From positions 1 through 36,404 of the forward strand of contig JADFZT010000048.1 of the NCBI GenBank assembly GCA_015232395.1: a stretch of 36,404 nucleotides of DNA, written 5' to 3'. A program made the position numbers and the translations under genes. Each line of letters opens with the position of its first letter. Within the stretch, counting starts at the first letter, position 1. A model generated the notes under the pieces. That model did no database searches and had not been told where the DNA came from. It worked only from the letters and a program-made list of their open reading frames with translations. Below are positions 18,196-26,565 of this stretch, piece after piece. The DNA comes from Magnetococcales bacterium. GTDB taxonomy: Bacteria > Pseudomonadota > Magnetococcia > Magnetococcales > JADFZT01.

Positions 18196-19102
18196 TGCCA
18201 TACCCCTCTCACATTGACGCTCAAGATGTCCGAATAGCTCTCGAACCTTGGTCGAATGTGGAATAAAGCCGCCCACAACCTGCTCCAAACTAAAAAACCT
18301 GCAAATTTTGCGGGAAATACCAACCAAGCATTGCACCAATATTCTGAAAATCAAAACATCAAAGAACCACTTGCGACCTTTTTTCAGGCAGAATACCAAC
18401 GATCCACAGTTGGAAAATTGATGCTTATCAAAAATTCATCCACTTGAACCACATCCCCTCTTTTTTTAAAAATAAATTTAACGCAGAGATGTATGGCAAA
18501 ATAGCTTGGTAATGCTGTAAAGAGTGACAGTTAGAGACCAATCTTCGCCTACACGACAGAAAAACGAATCATTCCCATTCATCAAGACAAATCGTTAAAA
18601 TACCGGCATCACTTTTTTGCAAAAGAAATAGCTTGGGGAGCAGCAGCGATACAAGCAATCAACAGTAAAACGATCAATTGAATAAAAAACTTTCATGGCT
18701 TAAAAAACAATTTGCTGCCAAAAATTCCTCCCCCCAAGCTCTCATCAGACAAAACAAGCCTTCATCTCCTCCGAAAAGAGACGGCACAGAACCATTTCCA
18801 ATCAACCTGGAAGCCTGTTGCAATGGGTCGATTTTGGTCCCAAGATTTGGCTGGCAGTTTTTGAGAATCCCAGCCTGTTCAGATATATGTGAAGCTCACA
18901 AAAACATTGGGTAACGCTGCATGAAGGCTGAAAGGGGGCTATTGCAACAAGCTCCCGGGATAACAGGTGCAGGGTTTATGCAGTGGGGGGAAAGGAGACC
19001 TCAGCCATTCAAAAAAGGCGCTGCTTTTGATTTGCAAGGGACTGAAAGTATGGTAGGGATTAGGTTGGTGTCGTTTGATTTCCAAAATAGACAGGCGGAC
19101 CG
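18196..19102. other. Long intergenic region upstream of the signalling operon
   Basis: About 900 bases lie between the divergent binding-protein gene and the small plus-strand gene at 19103. The part from about 18260 to 18920 is AT-rich compared with its neighbours. Frames such as 18678-18914 and 18921-19106 have no ribosome site and unconvincing composition. The region should hold promoters for both flanking genes. I identified no RNA gene or clear regulatory box. Confidence 0.45.
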
Positions 19103-19435
19103 ATGAGCGACAAAAACGATCTGGATCCCTTTTTCCCCGGTCGGGCAAGCAAATCCATGCAGGATAAAAACCTGGAAAAGGTGCTGCCCAAGAATGAACT
19201 CAAGGTGGATGTTCAGCTGGTGACGGGACGCCACATCCGGGGAACCCTCTATGTGGATCTCCAGACCCGTCTCTACGACTTTATGAACCTATCCCAGCCG
19301 TGGGTGGTGGTGGTCGACAAAAAAAACCCCAAATTGACCACCATCGTCAACAAGAGCCACATCGTCTCCATCCGGGAGGTGGAGCGATTCGATGCCGCAG
19401 AAAATCTGCCCCACCCTTCGCAAAAATACCGCTGA
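19103..19435 (+). CDS. Small conserved-looking protein, possibly DUF6812-like
   Basis: The 110-residue cytoplasmic protein has a polar N-terminus followed by a compact beta-rich stretch: VDVQLVTGRHIRGTLYVD, then LYDFMNLSQPWVVVVD, then a VNKSHIVSIREVE end. This pattern of a modified strand, a D-x-x-N turn and a final V-N-x-x-H-I-V strand resembles the small beta-barrel DUF6812 family of unknown function. The ATG at 19103 has only a weak AGGCGG site. It stands alone on the plus strand. Codon use matches that of neighbouring real genes. Confidence 0.7.
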   Translation: MSDKNDLDPFFPGRASKSMQDKNLEKVLPKNELKVDVQLVTGRHIRGTLYVDLQTRLYDFMNLSQPWVVVVDKKNPKLTTIVNKSHIVSIREVERFDAAENLPHPSQKYR

Positions 19436-19480
19436 AAATCCCTGGCAGATCCTGGCTGTGAAGTCCCATGGCGTTTTTTT

Positions 19481-19690
19481 TCAAGCGGATGCCACAACCG
19501 GTCGATGGGGCCGGATCACATGGCGGTGAAGGCCTGGCGGCTTGGCAAATCCTTCTCTCAAGCTGGCAAATCTTGCCTGCATCTGCCACGCCTGTTGAAT
19601 GGAACGGATCCCTTCGACCAGGGTTTGGCGTTCCACTTGATCGACGATGCTGAATTCCCCGCCTTGGGTCACAATTTCCAATGGATTCAC
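19481..19690 (-). CDS. Small hypothetical helical protein (GTG start)
   Basis: A 69-codon frame begins with GTG at 19690 with AGGAG eight bases upstream, a strong site. The product is mostly polar and helical in its first 50 residues (Gln/Glu/Arg-rich with regular hydrophobics), ending in a basic His/Arg/Pro tail. It has no membrane segment or known motif. It lies 162 bp downstream of another small gene on the same strand and 40 bp from the convergent gene at 19103. Codon use favours GC-ending codons as in the neighbours, which supports reality. Function unknown. Confidence 0.5.
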   Translation of the reverse strand: MNPLEIVTQGGEFSIVDQVERQTLVEGIRSIQQAWQMQARFASLREGFAKPPGLHRHVIRPHRPVVASA

Positions 19691-19852
19691 GGTGCCGTCT
19701 CCTACATTTGAGCAGAAAGTCGGAGATAGTGTCGCATTTATTGTGCCAGGGGGGAGACGCCCCCATGAACCACCCCAGGAACCCGCTGAATCGTCCTTGG
19801 AGAAAACCCGAAAAGGATCCGTAGTGGAGCAAATGGGAGAGAGCCTCTTTTC

Positions 19853-19987
19853 CTAACGGCTGCGACGCAAATGTTGATGATGTTCTTCCCAGCGCCGCTT
19901 GTCTGCCAGGGCCAAAGCCCCCACAACGATAAAAACCAGCAAAAGATAGCCGCCGACGGCGAGGAGTGGAGAGTTGAGAGAGAGCAT
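19853..19987 (-). CDS. 44-residue single-span membrane protein
   Basis: The ATG at 19987 follows CGAGG with a 6-nt gap, and the frame ends at TAG 19853-19855. The peptide has one hydrophobic helix (about residues 8-28) followed by a strongly charged Lys/Arg/Glu/His tail, so it should sit in the inner membrane with the tail in the cytoplasm. In size and shape it resembles CcmD-like and other small membrane subunits, but no cytochrome maturation genes are nearby. It is too short to be found by length-based gene prediction. It lies beyond the repeat that follows fliI, so it need not be part of the flagellar operon. Confidence 0.6.
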   Translation of the reverse strand: MLSLNSPLLAVGGYLLLVFIVVGALALADKRRWEEHHQHLRRSR

Positions 19988-20124
19988 GTCATACCTCGTA
20001 TAAATGGGCGTTTTTTACATCAAAACCAGTAAGTTACATTGGAAACGGAGATTGATTCCCGGATTCCGAACTTCTGATCCCAAAAGCGATGGTGGGGAGT
20101 GACCGCAACCATGGCTGGGCCTGG

Positions 20125-20366
20125 TATAGCAATTCCAATCAAAAATTGGAGAGATGCCGTTGCTCTTATGCTGTCATTCCCGCGAAGGCGGGAATCCAGG
20201 GAGTCTGGCACGAACCTTTCCAAACCTTGTATCACTTCAGAAAAACTCCGGCCTTTCTGAAGGTTTGTGTTTTTTCTTGAGGGCAACAATTGTCTCCCTG
20301 GATCCCCGCTTTGACGGGGATAACGAGTCAGAGAGGAGAGTCTGTTTTTCAGATAGAATGGCTATA
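20125..20366 (+). repeat. MITE-like repeat, copy B
   Basis: This 242-bp copy has perfect TATAGC/GCTATA ends and starts 50 nt after the fliI stop in the direction of that gene. It contains a palindrome ATTCCCGCGAAGGCGGGAAT (20176-20195), a second palindromic unit 20302-20321 (ATCCCCG and CGGGGAT) and a central hairpin with outer arms 20221-20228 and 20260-20267 plus inner arms 20236-20243 and 20254-20261. It is the same element as at 10795, 27601 and 36329. Confidence 0.9.
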
Positions 20367-20416
20367 CTTTCCGCCAATTGGTTGCCGGGGGTGCCGGAGT
20401 GCCTGAATTTTGCCGA

Positions 20417-21766
20417 TCAGTTGCCGGGAGCGGCCAGGGCGCTTTGAAGCTGCTGGACCGTCGCCTCCAGAGTGCTCTGTTCAGAGACCGCCTGGCGCAA
20501 AAAGCCCCGGATCTGTTCGATGAGGGCGATGGAACGATCAATTCGGGGGTTGGAACCGGCGACATAGGCCCCGATGTTGATCATATCTTCGGCCCGCGCA
20601 TAGGTGGCCAGGGCCTCCCGCAGTTGACCGGCCATCTCCTTGTGTTGCGGCTGGGCCATATCGTCCATCAGACGGGAGATGGAGCCCAAAATATCGATGG
20701 CGGGATAGTGGTTGCTGTCCGCCAGATCCCGGGAGAGCAATATGTGTCCATCCAAAATACCCCGCACCGCATCGACGATGGGATCCTGAATGTCATCCCC
20801 TTCCATCAGAACGGTAAAAAGCCCGGTGATGGAACCATTGCCATGATCCCGCCCCGCCCGTTCCAGCAGGCGAGGGAGCATGGTAAAGGTGGAGGGTGGA
20901 TAGCCTTTGGCTGTCGGTGGCTCTCCCCGAGCCAGACCCACTTCCCGCTGGGCCATGGCAAAACGGGTCACTGAATCCATCAGCAGCAGGACATCCTTTT
21001 CCCGGTCACGAAAATATTCCGCCACGGCCATGGCATAAAAAGCCGCCCGCAGCCGTAGCAACGGGGGTTGGTCAGCGGTCGCCACCACCACCACCGAGCG
21101 GGCCAATCCTTCCGGTCCCAGCTCTTTTTCCAAAAATTCCACCACCTCCCGGCCACGCTCACCCACCAGGGCGATGACGTTGACCTGGGCCTTGGTATAG
21201 CGGGCCATCATGCCCATCAGGGTACTTTTACCCACACCGGAGCCGGAAAAAATGCCTACCCGCTGGCCACGACCGATGGTGAGCAGGCCGTTGACCGCTC
21301 GGACACCCAGATCCAACGGGGTATCGATGCGCTTGCGCAACATGGGATTGATGGGGTCGGAATAGAGGGGCACGCTGCCCTTGAGTTCCAGGGGTGGGCC
21401 ATCATCCATGGGCTCCCCCAAGGGGCCGATCACACGCCCTAAAAGCCGATCCCCCACCGCTACCGTTTCCGCTTCTCCCCGGGATAGAATCAAGCTCCCG
21501 GGACGCACCCCCTTGAGAGCCCCCAAAGGCATCAGCAACACCGCATCATTGCGAAAGCCAACCACTTCCGCTTTGACCATCCGCTCCCCCTCACCGGTGA
21601 TGATGTCGCACATATCCCCGATGCTGGAGGCCGGGCCATCCCCTTCGATCAAGAGGCCCACCACCTGGGTCACCCGCCCCATCTTCTGGAAAGAGAGCCC
21701 TTCGGTTGCCGCCTGGGCATAATCGTTCCAGGGCAGTTCCAGGGAGATTTCTTCGCTCTCCATCAT
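20417..21766 (-). CDS. fliI: Flagellar export ATPase FliI
   Basis: FliI is the hexameric ATPase of the flagellar type III export apparatus at the cytoplasmic base. The 449-residue protein has Walker A (SGSGVGKST, about 174-182), Walker B (DVLLLMDSVTRFAMAQRE) and the AGRDHGNGSITGLFTVLMEGDD block typical of FliI and F1-beta relatives. Tandem ATGs at 21766 and 21763 lie 5 bp after the fliH stop with no strong ribosome site, so translation is probably coupled to fliH. FliJ, which often follows fliI, is not found downstream; a repeat element lies there instead. Confidence 0.97.
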   Translation of the reverse strand: MMESEEISLELPWNDYAQAATEGLSFQKMGRVTQVVGLLIEGDGPASSIGDMCDIITGEGERMVKAEVVGFRNDAVLLMPLGALKGVRPGSLILSRGEAETVAVGDRLLGRVIGPLGEPMDDGPPLELKGSVPLYSDPINPMLRKRIDTPLDLGVRAVNGLLTIGRGQRVGIFSGSGVGKSTLMGMMARYTKAQVNVIALVGERGREVVEFLEKELGPEGLARSVVVVATADQPPLLRLRAAFYAMAVAEYFRDREKDVLLLMDSVTRFAMAQREVGLARGEPPTAKGYPPSTFTMLPRLLERAGRDHGNGSITGLFTVLMEGDDIQDPIVDAVRGILDGHILLSRDLADSNHYPAIDILGSISRLMDDMAQPQHKEMAGQLREALATYARAEDMINIGAYVAGSNPRIDRSIALIEQIRGFLRQAVSEQSTLEATVQQLQSALAAPGN

Positions 21767-21771
21767 GGTTT

Positions 21772-23085
21772 TCAGGGACTCTCTGAAGGATTTTCGGGCA
21801 GATCTGACATGTTGAACCCGGATTCAGTCTCAGCCGTGGTCTCTCCCCAACCACTGTCCTGCTGGGAGGGTTCATCCCGGGCATTGGCTGCCATCCCGGC
21901 AGACGCCTCTTCGCTCATCCGGGACTCAGCGGCCATGGGAGAGCGTTCCGGAGAGTCATCCGTCATCGCCTCCTGGTCTACGGGAGAGGCCTCCCTTTCC
22001 CGAGGCTCTTCCAGGGGCTGTGGGGGGTCCGATTCCATCACTTCTTCCACCCTGTCAGGGGACGCTTCCCCATTGACCGAGGCGTCAACATCCATTTGCT
22101 CTTCAGCTGACTCCTGGATCGTCTGAGCCTCTTGGACCATCGGCGCTTCAGCGGTTGCCTCAGCCATCGGTGCTTCAGCGGCTTCCTCAACCATCGGCGC
22201 TTCATCAGCCTGAGCTTCGGCGGCTTCCTCAGCCAACCGGGCCTCCTCAGCCGCCCGGGCTTCTACCGTCAGGGCCTCTTTGGCATCCAGAGCGGCCTGA
22301 TCGGCAACAGACTCCAGGTGTGCGACAGCCTCATCGGTAGGCGTACCAATTTCTCCAGTCACCATCCCCCGATAGCCTTGCTCTTCCAGACGGTCCACCA
22401 GAGCCGCCCGCATGCCGCTCTCCATCTCCTGCAAGCGGCTACCGAGGTTGTCCTCTACCCCGCCAAAATCACTCTCCACCCGCACCGATCCCGGAGGGAC
22501 CGTGGGGTTGGCTTCAAAGCGCAGATTTTCAAAACCGTTCAGATTTCCCATCAGCTCCGCCAGATGGGGGGCCAGATGGACCACCACCTCCCGGCGATTG
22601 GCCACCTGGGTCAAAAGCCGTTGAATACGGGCGTTGATGCGTTCGGGCTCCAGTGATAGTTCATGGGCCACCAACTCCCGAACCAGCACAATGGCCGTCT
22701 CCACCATAAACCGCTCCGAAGCGGCAAAAACCCGGCCCGGGAGGGTTTCCAACTCGTCGAGGATCGATTGCAGCTGGGGCAGGAGAAGATCCATCTCCTG
22801 CTGCATCTTTTGCTCCCCCAGCGCCAAACCGGCTTTTTCGCCCGCAGCAAAGGCCTTTTGATAGACCTCCTTTTCCAGCTTTTCCAGACGTTTTTTTTCC
22901 AACACCTCCGGTGGAATGGCCGGGGGTTTTTTTGGAGGGGCCGGGCGATGCAGCTTGCCGTCGGCCTGGTAAGGCAAAAAACCGGACCGCTTGGGCGCTT
23001 CCCGCGCCACCAACTCGGCATAGCTCAATATGTCGCTGTCGGAAAAGGTCGGCAGACGTCGTTTTCTTTTTGCCAATGCGCTCAT
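21772..23085 (-). CDS. fliH: Flagellar assembly protein FliH with long acidic C-terminal tail
   Basis: FliH binds and regulates FliI and links it to the rotor. The first 250 residues follow the family pattern: a basic start, a proline-rich segment, then a coiled region with the A-x-x-x-G spacing of FliH helices (AFAAGEKAGLALGEQ) and a globular region ending near VTGEIG. About 187 further residues are added: Ala/Glu-rich, then Ser/Pro/Asp/Glu-rich and strongly acidic, with EAPM-containing repeats near 300-330. FliH proteins are usually about 230-260 residues. The likely start is ATG 23085 with GGAG nine bases upstream; ATG 23091 is an alternative. It lies between fliG and fliI. Confidence 0.88.
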   Translation of the reverse strand: MSALAKRKRRLPTFSDSDILSYAELVAREAPKRSGFLPYQADGKLHRPAPPKKPPAIPPEVLEKKRLEKLEKEVYQKAFAAGEKAGLALGEQKMQQEMDLLLPQLQSILDELETLPGRVFAASERFMVETAIVLVRELVAHELSLEPERINARIQRLLTQVANRREVVVHLAPHLAELMGNLNGFENLRFEANPTVPPGSVRVESDFGGVEDNLGSRLQEMESGMRAALVDRLEEQGYRGMVTGEIGTPTDEAVAHLESVADQAALDAKEALTVEARAAEEARLAEEAAEAQADEAPMVEEAAEAPMAEATAEAPMVQEAQTIQESAEEQMDVDASVNGEASPDRVEEVMESDPPQPLEEPREREASPVDQEAMTDDSPERSPMAAESRMSEEASAGMAANARDEPSQQDSGWGETTAETESGFNMSDLPENPSESP

Positions 23086-23133
23086 AACCATCCACTCCGA
23101 TCCTGGTGGCGATACCAGGCACTCCCGTTGGGT

Positions 23134-24192
23134 TTAGAGGACCACATCTTCGCTGCCCTTGCCCATGATGACGATGGAACCTTCGTTTTCCAATCTCCGG
23201 GCCTCTTTGAGGATGGTCTGCTGGCCCGACTCCACATCGGCGACCTTGATCGGCCCCATCATTTCCAGATCCTCCCGCAACATTTCCGCTGCACGCTCGG
23301 ACATGTTGTTGAAAAACTTGTCCTTGAGCCGCTCGTCGGCCCCTTTGAGGGCGTTGAGCAGATCGTCGTTGGAAATCTCCCGAAGCAGGGTCTGGAAGCT
23401 CTTGTCGTCCATGAGCAGCAGATCTTCGAAGAGGAACATCTCCTTGCGCACTTCCTCGGCCAAGGGGTTGTCTTCTTCGTCGAGATAGGCCAGCAACTTG
23501 TCGGAAATATCCCGACTCATGAGGTTCAACATTTCCGCCACCTTGACCACACCGCCACCACCCTCGTGGGTGTAGACGCCACGGGTGGCTCCCAAGGCAT
23601 CCAGCTCAGTCAGCAGGGATTCCTCGATATCCTCCAGGGCTCCAGGGGGCAGACTGCCCAGTTTGGCCATGCGGAAGATCACCTCCTGTTGCACGTCCGG
23701 AGGCAAAAAGTCGATGACAAAGGAGGCTTGCTCGACGTTGATCTGGGAGAGCACCAGGGCGATGGATTGGGGATGCTCGCTGGCCAGGAAGGTGGCGATC
23801 AGTGCCGGCTCCATGGTGTTGAGAATTTCCCAGGGGGTGTTTTTCGGACCCTGCTGCAACTCCTTGAGCAGATGACGCCCCTTCTCCTTGCCCAGGGTCT
23901 TCATGATCAAATCCTTGACCCGTCCCAGACCACCCCGAATATCGAAGTGCTGGTTTTCGAACCGGTCCAAAAACTCCTGACGCACCGCCTTGACCGCTTC
24001 CGGGGGCATGGTGCCCATGCGGATGATGGTGCGGGAAAGATCACGAATTTCATCGTCGCTCATCCCCTCCATCAAGGCTTTGGCTTCCTCATCCTGGACA
24101 GCGAGGATAAAAATCGCAGCCTTTTCCTTGCCGGTCAGTCGTTGTCGGCCCGGGCGGCGGGGTACTTCCGATTCGCCTATGATGTCCGTCAT
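23134..24192 (-). CDS. fliG: Flagellar motor switch protein FliG
   Basis: FliG forms the upper rotor ring, binding FliF through its N-terminus and interacting with the stator through its C-terminus. This 352-residue protein (family about 330-350) has the N-terminal helical domain, the middle-domain EHPQ motif (ASEHPQSIALVLSQI), and a C-terminal domain with the MFLF motif and the charged torque helix region (DERLKDKFFNNMSERAAEML). The ATG at 24192 has AAGGA eight bases upstream. It is followed by fliH after 48 bp and separated from fliF by 189 bp containing a strong hairpin. Confidence 0.97.
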   Translation of the reverse strand: MTDIIGESEVPRRPGRQRLTGKEKAAIFILAVQDEEAKALMEGMSDDEIRDLSRTIIRMGTMPPEAVKAVRQEFLDRFENQHFDIRGGLGRVKDLIMKTLGKEKGRHLLKELQQGPKNTPWEILNTMEPALIATFLASEHPQSIALVLSQINVEQASFVIDFLPPDVQQEVIFRMAKLGSLPPGALEDIEESLLTELDALGATRGVYTHEGGGGVVKVAEMLNLMSRDISDKLLAYLDEEDNPLAEEVRKEMFLFEDLLLMDDKSFQTLLREISNDDLLNALKGADERLKDKFFNNMSERAAEMLREDLEMMGPIKVADVESGQQTILKEARRLENEGSIVIMGKGSEDVVL

Positions 24193-24321
24193 GGGTCAAT
24201 CCTTACCTTGGGTTCGAACCTTGCTATTACCAAAACCGTTTAATGGGGTCTGACACCCGTGTTACCCGTGTGTCGAATGACTCTACTTCAGGAAACCATC
24301 ATCCCACCGGGATTAAAGTCA

Positions 24322-24361
24322 GGGGATGGGGAAGCCACCCATGGGTCACCTTCCCATCCCC
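24322..24361 (-). terminator. Strong hairpin between fliF and fliG
   Basis: GGGGATGGG (24322-24330) plus GAAG pairs with CTTCCCATCCCC (24350-24361), with one bulged base, around a loop of about 16 nt. It begins 20 nt after the fliF stop. Only a weak T-run follows, so it may be a partial terminator or an mRNA processing or stability element. Confidence 0.5.
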
Positions 24362-24381
24362 GGAAAACCATCCCATTTTTC

Positions 24382-26028
24382 CTAATCGTCCTGGGCGAGC
24401 CATGCTTGGAGAATTTCCCGGGACTCTTCCAGATGCTCGGCGATCATCTGCTGGGTCATCTGGATGTTGCGATCCGGAATCTTCACCCGTACCGGACCCT
24501 CGGTAGGCAGTGTTCCCACCCCTTCGGCTGCCAGTTGCGCCTCCAGGTTGGCCACACTGAGGGGCACACCACTGGAGTCGGGGGTCTTTTCCGGAGCCAG
24601 GAGCTTGTCCACCAGAGGCCGCACCACCATGAAGAGCAGAGCCAGGGTGATGAGTCCGATGACCAGTTGCAGCCAGTAGGTCTTCAGGAACTCTTCGGCG
24701 GTCATGCCTTTGTCAACCGCAGGCAGAGGCAAAGACTCGAAGGGAGCGTTGGTCACCTGGATGGTATCCCCCCGATCCGTCCGGAAACCCACCGCCTGGA
24801 CGATAATCTTTTTCAACTGCTCCATCTCGGCATCGGTACGGGGCTGATAGACCGGAGGTGAGCCATCTTCGGTGGCTTGATAGGTGCCATCCACCAGGAC
24901 CGCCACCGACAGGCGCTTGATGGTGCCTACGGGGAGAAGAATATGGTTGACGGTTTTGGAGATCTCATAGTTGACGGTCTCCCGCTCCACATCCCGACTC
25001 TGGGCGGAGCCCGCACCACCGGCAACCCCGTCGTCGTTGGCATCGTTGGGACGCACACCCGGTACACCACCTGCGCCAAACTGACCCTTGCTGGCTTCAG
25101 CGGTGGTCTGTTCGCTCCGGGCGACCTGACCTTCAGGATCAAAAATTTCCTCCTTGCGCTCCACCCGGGAGAGATCCAGCTCGGCGGTGATGCGCACGAT
25201 GGATTTGGAGATACCGCTCGCCGCCACCCCGATCACCTTATCGAGCATCGCCTGGGCGCGATCTTCCAATGATTTTTCGATCCGCTTTTGCAGCGCCATG
25301 GTTTCGTCGGCGGGCAGTCGGCCATCCTTGGGACTCTCTTTGCCTCCCGCGATCAGATTCCCCTTATGATCGAGCAGTGTGACCCCACTCTCCTCCAGCC
25401 CTTCCACGGAAGAGGCGATGAGGTGAACGATGCCGTCGATCTGGGTTGATTTCAGGCGGCTGGAGAGTTCCACCACCACCGAGGCGGAGGCTTCCTTCTC
25501 TTCTGAGACAAAGAGAGATCGCTTGGGTAGAACCAGATGGACCCGGGCGCTGTGGACCTGTTCGATGGATTCCACCGAACGGGCCAGCTCTCCCTGAAGG
25601 GCACGCTGATAATTCATCCGCTGCATGAAATCGGTCATCCCCACCAGGTTGGTTTCGTCAAAGATTTCAAAACCAACCCCGACCCCCTTTTTGGGCATGC
25701 CCATGGTGGCCATTTCCAAGCGGGTGTCATACACCTTGTCTTCGGGGATTTTGATGTTGGACCCCCCGGCGGTGAGTTCATAGGGGATGTTCATCTTACC
25801 CAGTTGCGCCACCACCCGACCGGCCTCATCTTCGGGCAGGCCCGAAAAGAGCACCTTGTAACTGGGACGTGTGGCAAACCAGATGATGGCGGTCAGCGCC
25901 AGGATGGCGGCAACGACAGCGACAAAAATGCCGTTGCGTCCCCCCAAAGGGAGACCTTCCAAAAATCGGTTCAGTGATTGGACCGGTGACTCGGGAGTCT
26001 CGGTCATGGTGCTCATCGCCTCAGCCAT
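24382..26028 (-). CDS. fliF: Flagellar MS-ring protein FliF
   Basis: FliF builds the membrane-supramembrane ring on which the flagellum assembles. The 548-residue protein has membrane helices near 33-52 and 450-470 flanking a large periplasmic part with YscJ/FliF ring-building domains (LFSGLPEDEAGRVVAQL and ARVHLVLPKRSLF are typical). The cytoplasmic C-terminus ends in an acidic amphipathic helix (AEHLEESREILQAWL), the usual FliG-binding element. The first ATG (26028) lacks a ribosome site; ATG 26016 or 26007, after GAGG, may be the real start. It follows fliE after a 218-bp gap. Confidence 0.96.
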   Translation of the reverse strand: MAEAMSTMTETPESPVQSLNRFLEGLPLGGRNGIFVAVVAAILALTAIIWFATRPSYKVLFSGLPEDEAGRVVAQLGKMNIPYELTAGGSNIKIPEDKVYDTRLEMATMGMPKKGVGVGFEIFDETNLVGMTDFMQRMNYQRALQGELARSVESIEQVHSARVHLVLPKRSLFVSEEKEASASVVVELSSRLKSTQIDGIVHLIASSVEGLEESGVTLLDHKGNLIAGGKESPKDGRLPADETMALQKRIEKSLEDRAQAMLDKVIGVAASGISKSIVRITAELDLSRVERKEEIFDPEGQVARSEQTTAEASKGQFGAGGVPGVRPNDANDDGVAGGAGSAQSRDVERETVNYEISKTVNHILLPVGTIKRLSVAVLVDGTYQATEDGSPPVYQPRTDAEMEQLKKIIVQAVGFRTDRGDTIQVTNAPFESLPLPAVDKGMTAEEFLKTYWLQLVIGLITLALLFMVVRPLVDKLLAPEKTPDSSGVPLSVANLEAQLAAEGVGTLPTEGPVRVKIPDRNIQMTQQMIAEHLEESREILQAWLAQDD

Positions 26029-26246
26029 GTCAGATTTTTCATCATTAACGTGGTGGATTGCCCTGCGCCATCCCCTCCTTGGGCATCATGCCTGGAATGG
26101 AATATTGCCAACACCATGCAGCCCGTTGGCAAAATCCCGAAGGGGTGGAACCCTGGTCCGGTCATGGATCAACCGGTATGCGCTTCACCTCCTTGTGTCA
26201 CTGGGCAGTGGCGCATCTTTCTTTTCACTTATAATGAGCAAACAGC

Positions 26247-26552
26247 CTAGACCGGCATGCTCATCACTTCCTTGTACACTTCAACAGCCTTGTTGCGAAC
26301 TTCCATCAGCAGCCTCGTGTGCAACTCCGCCTGGGAGCTGGCAATCTGGGCTTCGTGGATGGAAACCCCGGCGTTACCGAGCAAGGCCTTTTGGGTCATC
26401 TCCTTGGCCTCTTTCTGCAAACGATCGGTTTCCTTGATCTGCTTGGAAAGAACGTTGGAAAAATCGCTCCACTGACCACCGCTTTTGCTTTCGCTGCCCG
26501 ACAGGGAAAGAAGAGAGGACAGAGGTGCACCGTTAATCGCTCCGATAGACAT
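26247..26552 (-). CDS. fliE: Flagellar hook-basal body complex protein FliE
   Basis: FliE is the small junction protein between the MS ring and the rod. The 101-residue product matches family length and shows the conserved C-terminal half, ALLGNAGVSIHEAQIASSQA followed by a helix ending KAVEVYKEVMSMPV. The ATG at 26552 follows AGAGG with a 10-nt gap. It sits 13 bp downstream of flgC in the usual flgB-flgC-fliE order. Confidence 0.95.
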   Translation of the reverse strand: MSIGAINGAPLSSLLSLSGSESKSGGQWSDFSNVLSKQIKETDRLQKEAKEMTQKALLGNAGVSIHEAQIASSQAELHTRLLMEVRNKAVEVYKEVMSMPV

Positions 26553-26565
26553 GATGTGTTACCTC

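Noticed and set aside
18678-18914. 78-codon frame starting with TTG in the AT-rich gap
   Set aside because: No ribosome site, non-ATG start, Lys/Asn-rich then Cys-rich composition with no known motif.
18921-19106. 61-codon frame overlapping the start of the gene at 19103 by ATGA
   Set aside because: The ATGA overlap is suggestive of coupling, but there is no ribosome site and the composition is not protein-like; left out as unsupported.
24207-24222. GGTTCGAACC, like a tRNA T-loop, between fliF and fliG
   Set aside because: No acceptor, D or anticodon stems can be built around it on either strand; it is a short palindrome.
22663-24243. A very long open frame (526 codons) on the plus strand opposite fliH and fliG
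   Set aside because: It mirrors the codon bias of the well-supported minus-strand genes, has no ribosome site and no recognisable domain. The same applies to long plus-strand frames opposite purF (27875-29446), the hybrid kinase (13562-14695, 16007-16933) and DUF4340 (664-1464).
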